From assembly GCF_017569925.1 (NCBI RefSeq), contig NZ_CP050854.1, forward strand, positions 3,224,001 to 3,288,000: 64,000 nucleotides of DNA, given 5' to 3'. This document shows positions 62,250 to 64,000 of this stretch, piece by piece. The notes below the pieces were generated by a model that was not told where the DNA came from, searched no databases, and was given only the letters and a program-made list of their open reading frames with translations. The position numbers and the translations under genes were made by a program. Each line of letters starts with the position of its first letter. Positions within the stretch are counted from its first letter, which is position 1. The DNA comes from Brenneria izadpanahii (GTDB lineage: Bacteria; Pseudomonadota; Gammaproteobacteria; Enterobacterales; Enterobacteriaceae).

Positions 62250-63248
62250 ATGAAAAATGTTAATGATTTTGAACGTGTTACGTTAGGCTTCTTCCCAACG
62301 CCGCTGGAGCCGCTCCCCCGGTTCGGCGACGCGCTGGGGATCAAACTGAATATAAAACGGGATGATTACACCGGCTTCGGCGGCGGCGGCAATAAGGTGC
62401 GGAAGCTGGAGTACCTGATGGCCGACGCCTGCCGCCGCAACGTCGATGTGGTCATTACCACCGGCGGGCATCAATCCAACCATGCGCGTATGGTGGCGGC
62501 GGCGGCGCGCAAATTCGGCATGAAGCCGGTGCTGGTATTGCGAGGCAATCCGCCGCAAACCTATCAGGGCAATCTGCTGTTGGATAAGCTGTTCGGCGCG
62601 GAACTACAGTTTCTCGATCCTGACGAGTACTTCACGCAAATCGACGGCGCGATGCAGGCGCATGCGGACGCGGCGGCGGCGCGCGGGGAAAAAGCGCTGA
62701 TTATTCCGCTGGGCGGGGCGACGCCGCTGGGCGCGCTCGGCTATGTGCGCGCGATAGAGGAGATGGACGCGCAGTTGAAAGCCCGCGATCAACGCCCGCC
62801 GCAGTTTATCGTCGCGCCTACCGGTTCCGGCGGCACGCTGGCCGGGCTATACGTTGGCGCGCATCGGTACTGGCCGGAGACCAAAATCGTCGGCATCAGC
62901 GTCAGCGCCAAAGCGCCGTGGTTTCAGGAACGCATTTCCGCCATGGCGCAGGAGTGCGCCGATTTGCTGGAGTGGCCGCAGCGCTGGAAGCCGGAGGATA
63001 TCTGGATAGAGGACGGCTATGTCGGTACGGCTTATGGCGTACCTTCGCAAGGCGGTATCGACGCCATTTACCGCGTCGCCCAGGACGAGGGCGTGCTGCT
63101 GGATCCGGTCTACACCGGCAAAGCGATGCACGGGCTGATCGGGCTGGTCGAACAAGGCAAAATCCCGGCCGGCGCCCAGGTGATATTTATTCACTGCGGG
63201 GGATCGCCGGCGCTCTACCCCTTCGCCCAAACCTTGCTGGAACGCTAG
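62250..63248 (+). CDS. PLP-dependent D-cysteine desulfhydrase / ACC deaminase family protein
   Basis: 332 residues, tryptophan-synthase-beta fold: PTPLEPLPRFGDALG, IKRDDYTGFGGGGNKVRKLEYLMADA with the PLP lysine near residue 50, TTGGHQSNHARMVAAAARKFG, APTGSGGTLAGLYVGA (phosphate cup) near 196, and GYVGTAYGVPSQGGIDAIYRVAQDEGVLLDPVYTGKAMHGL region near 260-300. Family members degrade D-cysteine, 1-aminocyclopropane-1-carboxylate or related amino acids. I use the ATG at 62250 (AGGACA upstream). It lies 42 bases after the M20 gene and 1 base before the next gene. Confidence 0.9.
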   Translation: MKNVNDFERVTLGFFPTPLEPLPRFGDALGIKLNIKRDDYTGFGGGGNKVRKLEYLMADACRRNVDVVITTGGHQSNHARMVAAAARKFGMKPVLVLRGNPPQTYQGNLLLDKLFGAELQFLDPDEYFTQIDGAMQAHADAAAARGEKALIIPLGGATPLGALGYVRAIEEMDAQLKARDQRPPQFIVAPTGSGGTLAGLYVGAHRYWPETKIVGISVSAKAPWFQERISAMAQECADLLEWPQRWKPEDIWIEDGYVGTAYGVPSQGGIDAIYRVAQDEGVLLDPVYTGKAMHGLIGLVEQGKIPAGAQVIFIHCGGSPALYPFAQTLLER

Positions 63249-63249
63249 C

Positions 63250-63840
63250 ATGCATCCCGTTTTGCGTTATCTGGACCGTCAGGCCGTTATCCAGCTTGGC
63301 GGAACCGATCCGCGGCAAGCCTTTAACGATGTGGTGGAGGTGGTCGGCCTGATGCGGCGCGGAGAAGCGCATATGACGCCAGAGTCTCATGTCGATCTGG
63401 CGACGCCGCGCGGTAGAGCCTATGCGCTGCCCGCCGGCGTAGGCGGACGATTTAACGCCGCGGGCGTAAAATGGACCGCGCACCGGCCGCAAATACAGGA
63501 TCAATTGCCGCAGGCGATGGCGCTGACGCTGATTAATCGGCTGTCCGACGGTGTTCCTGTCGGCCTGGTGGAAAGCGCGGCGTTGACCGCGGCCCGCACC
63601 GCGGCCGTGTCAGCCGTCGCATTACGCTATGCCGCCCCCAAAGAGGTGCGGCGCGTACTGCTGATCGGCGCCGGCGTTCAGGCGCAGGCTCACATTGAGA
63701 TGCTGCGGGTTCTGTTCCCGTCGCTGGAAAAACTGGCGTGGTGGAACCGCACCCCGGATACCCGCAGCGCATTTTCGCATCGCTGCCCGCACTGCCCTGG
63801 CCGGTTCATTACCGGGGGCCGGGCACTTCAACGTGTATGA
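63250..63840 (+). pseudogene. Ornithine cyclodeaminase/mu-crystallin family gene, apparently frameshifted
   Basis: The first 160 codons match the family: LPAGVGGRFNAAGVKWTAHRP, LINRLSDGVPVGLVESAALTAARTAAVSAVALRYAA region, and the nucleotide site LLIGAGVQAQAHIEML. After LAWWNRTP the frame gives an unconvincing tail and stops at 63840, far short of about 320 residues. A missing base at the CCCC run 63752-63755 would give IFASLPALPWPVHY next. A further missing base at the GGGGG run 63814-63818 would continue as GHFNVYDYFIDDC and stay open to the window end. I do not recognise that last part, so a real rearrangement is possible. Confidence 0.7.
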
Positions 63841-64000
63841 TTACTTTATTGATGATTGCACCGAGGCGGGCATCGCCGCCATGGCCGATGACGTCATGAT
63901 GGGCTGGCAACGGCTGGGCGTGATTGACGGCATCGTCCCGGTATTTTTCGAACAGCAAACCGGCATGCGTTCGCCCCGCGGCGCCTGGTTCGCCTGGCTG
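63815..64000 (+). other. Open frame to the window edge, possible continuation of the cyclodeaminase-like gene
   Basis: A stop-free frame runs off the end of the window, reading GHFNVYDYFIDDCTEAGIAA then MADDVMMGWQRLGVIDG and VPVFFEQQTGMRSPRG. Composition and codon use look coding. It either continues the preceding gene after one-base losses or belongs to a different gene whose start I cannot see. No family is recognised. Confidence 0.35.

Overview
This is bacterial chromosomal DNA, densely coded, moderately GC-rich, with short intergenic gaps and long co-directional operons. Gene content (YfcJ-type MFS carrier, GarL/GarR/GarK/GudD set, FixABCX, IclR/GntR/MocR/RpiR/AraC regulators) points to a gammaproteobacterium of the order Enterobacterales. 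The window is almost entirely catabolic. I see no rRNA or tRNA gene, no CRISPR array, no prophage and no insertion sequence.

Layout. (1) 1-5636, minus: iclR-type regulator, dgoK, dgoA, tctC, tctB, tctA, a sugar-acid uptake and 2-keto-3-deoxygalactonate module; dgoA and tctA carry frameshifts. (2) 6164-19488, minus: a twelve-gene operon encoding a whole 4-hydroxybutyrate to acetyl-CoA route: Fe-alcohol dehydrogenase, CoA-transferase (AbfT), the radical-type 4-hydroxybutyryl-CoA dehydratase (AbfD), two acyl-CoA dehydrogenases with FixABCX, crotonase, 3-hydroxyacyl-CoA dehydrogenase and thiolase. (3) 20098-39744: an AraC regulator and three cyclitol (inositol-type) transcription units: iolI-MFS (+); MFS-iolE-iolG-transketolase N/C-iolB (-); iolE-like, dehydrogenase, iolD, MFS, isomerase, dehydrogenase (+). 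(4) 40722-45171, plus: a GRP-type sugar transporter, another Gfo/Idh dehydrogenase, an RpiR regulator and an aldo-keto reductase. (5) 45286-56479, minus: glucarate/galactarate-type operon (MFS, IlvD/Edd dehydratase, MmsA, GudD, GarL, GarR, GarK) behind a MocR regulator. (6) 56716-64000: GntR regulator facing an ABC importer, M20 hydrolase, PLP enzyme and ornithine-cyclodeaminase-like gene.

The most interesting signal is regulatory. A roughly 200-base module with a 55-base core occurs four times, always upstream of and facing a different transcription unit: the 4-hydroxybutyrate operon, iolI, and the two divergent inositol operons. This links 4-hydroxybutyrate chemistry to cyclitol breakdown. 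iolC and iolJ are absent from the window, while a split transketolase sits inside the inositol operon. I therefore propose, as inference only, that the inositol product 2-deoxy-5-keto-D-gluconate is split by transketolase into a C2 unit and a C4 hydroxy-aldehyde acid, and that the C4 acid is turned into 4-hydroxybutyryl-CoA, crotonyl-CoA and two acetyl-CoA by the twelve-gene operon.

Caution on sequence quality: every frameshift I found is explained by one missing base in a G or C run, which looks like systematic homopolymer undercalling rather than real gene decay.
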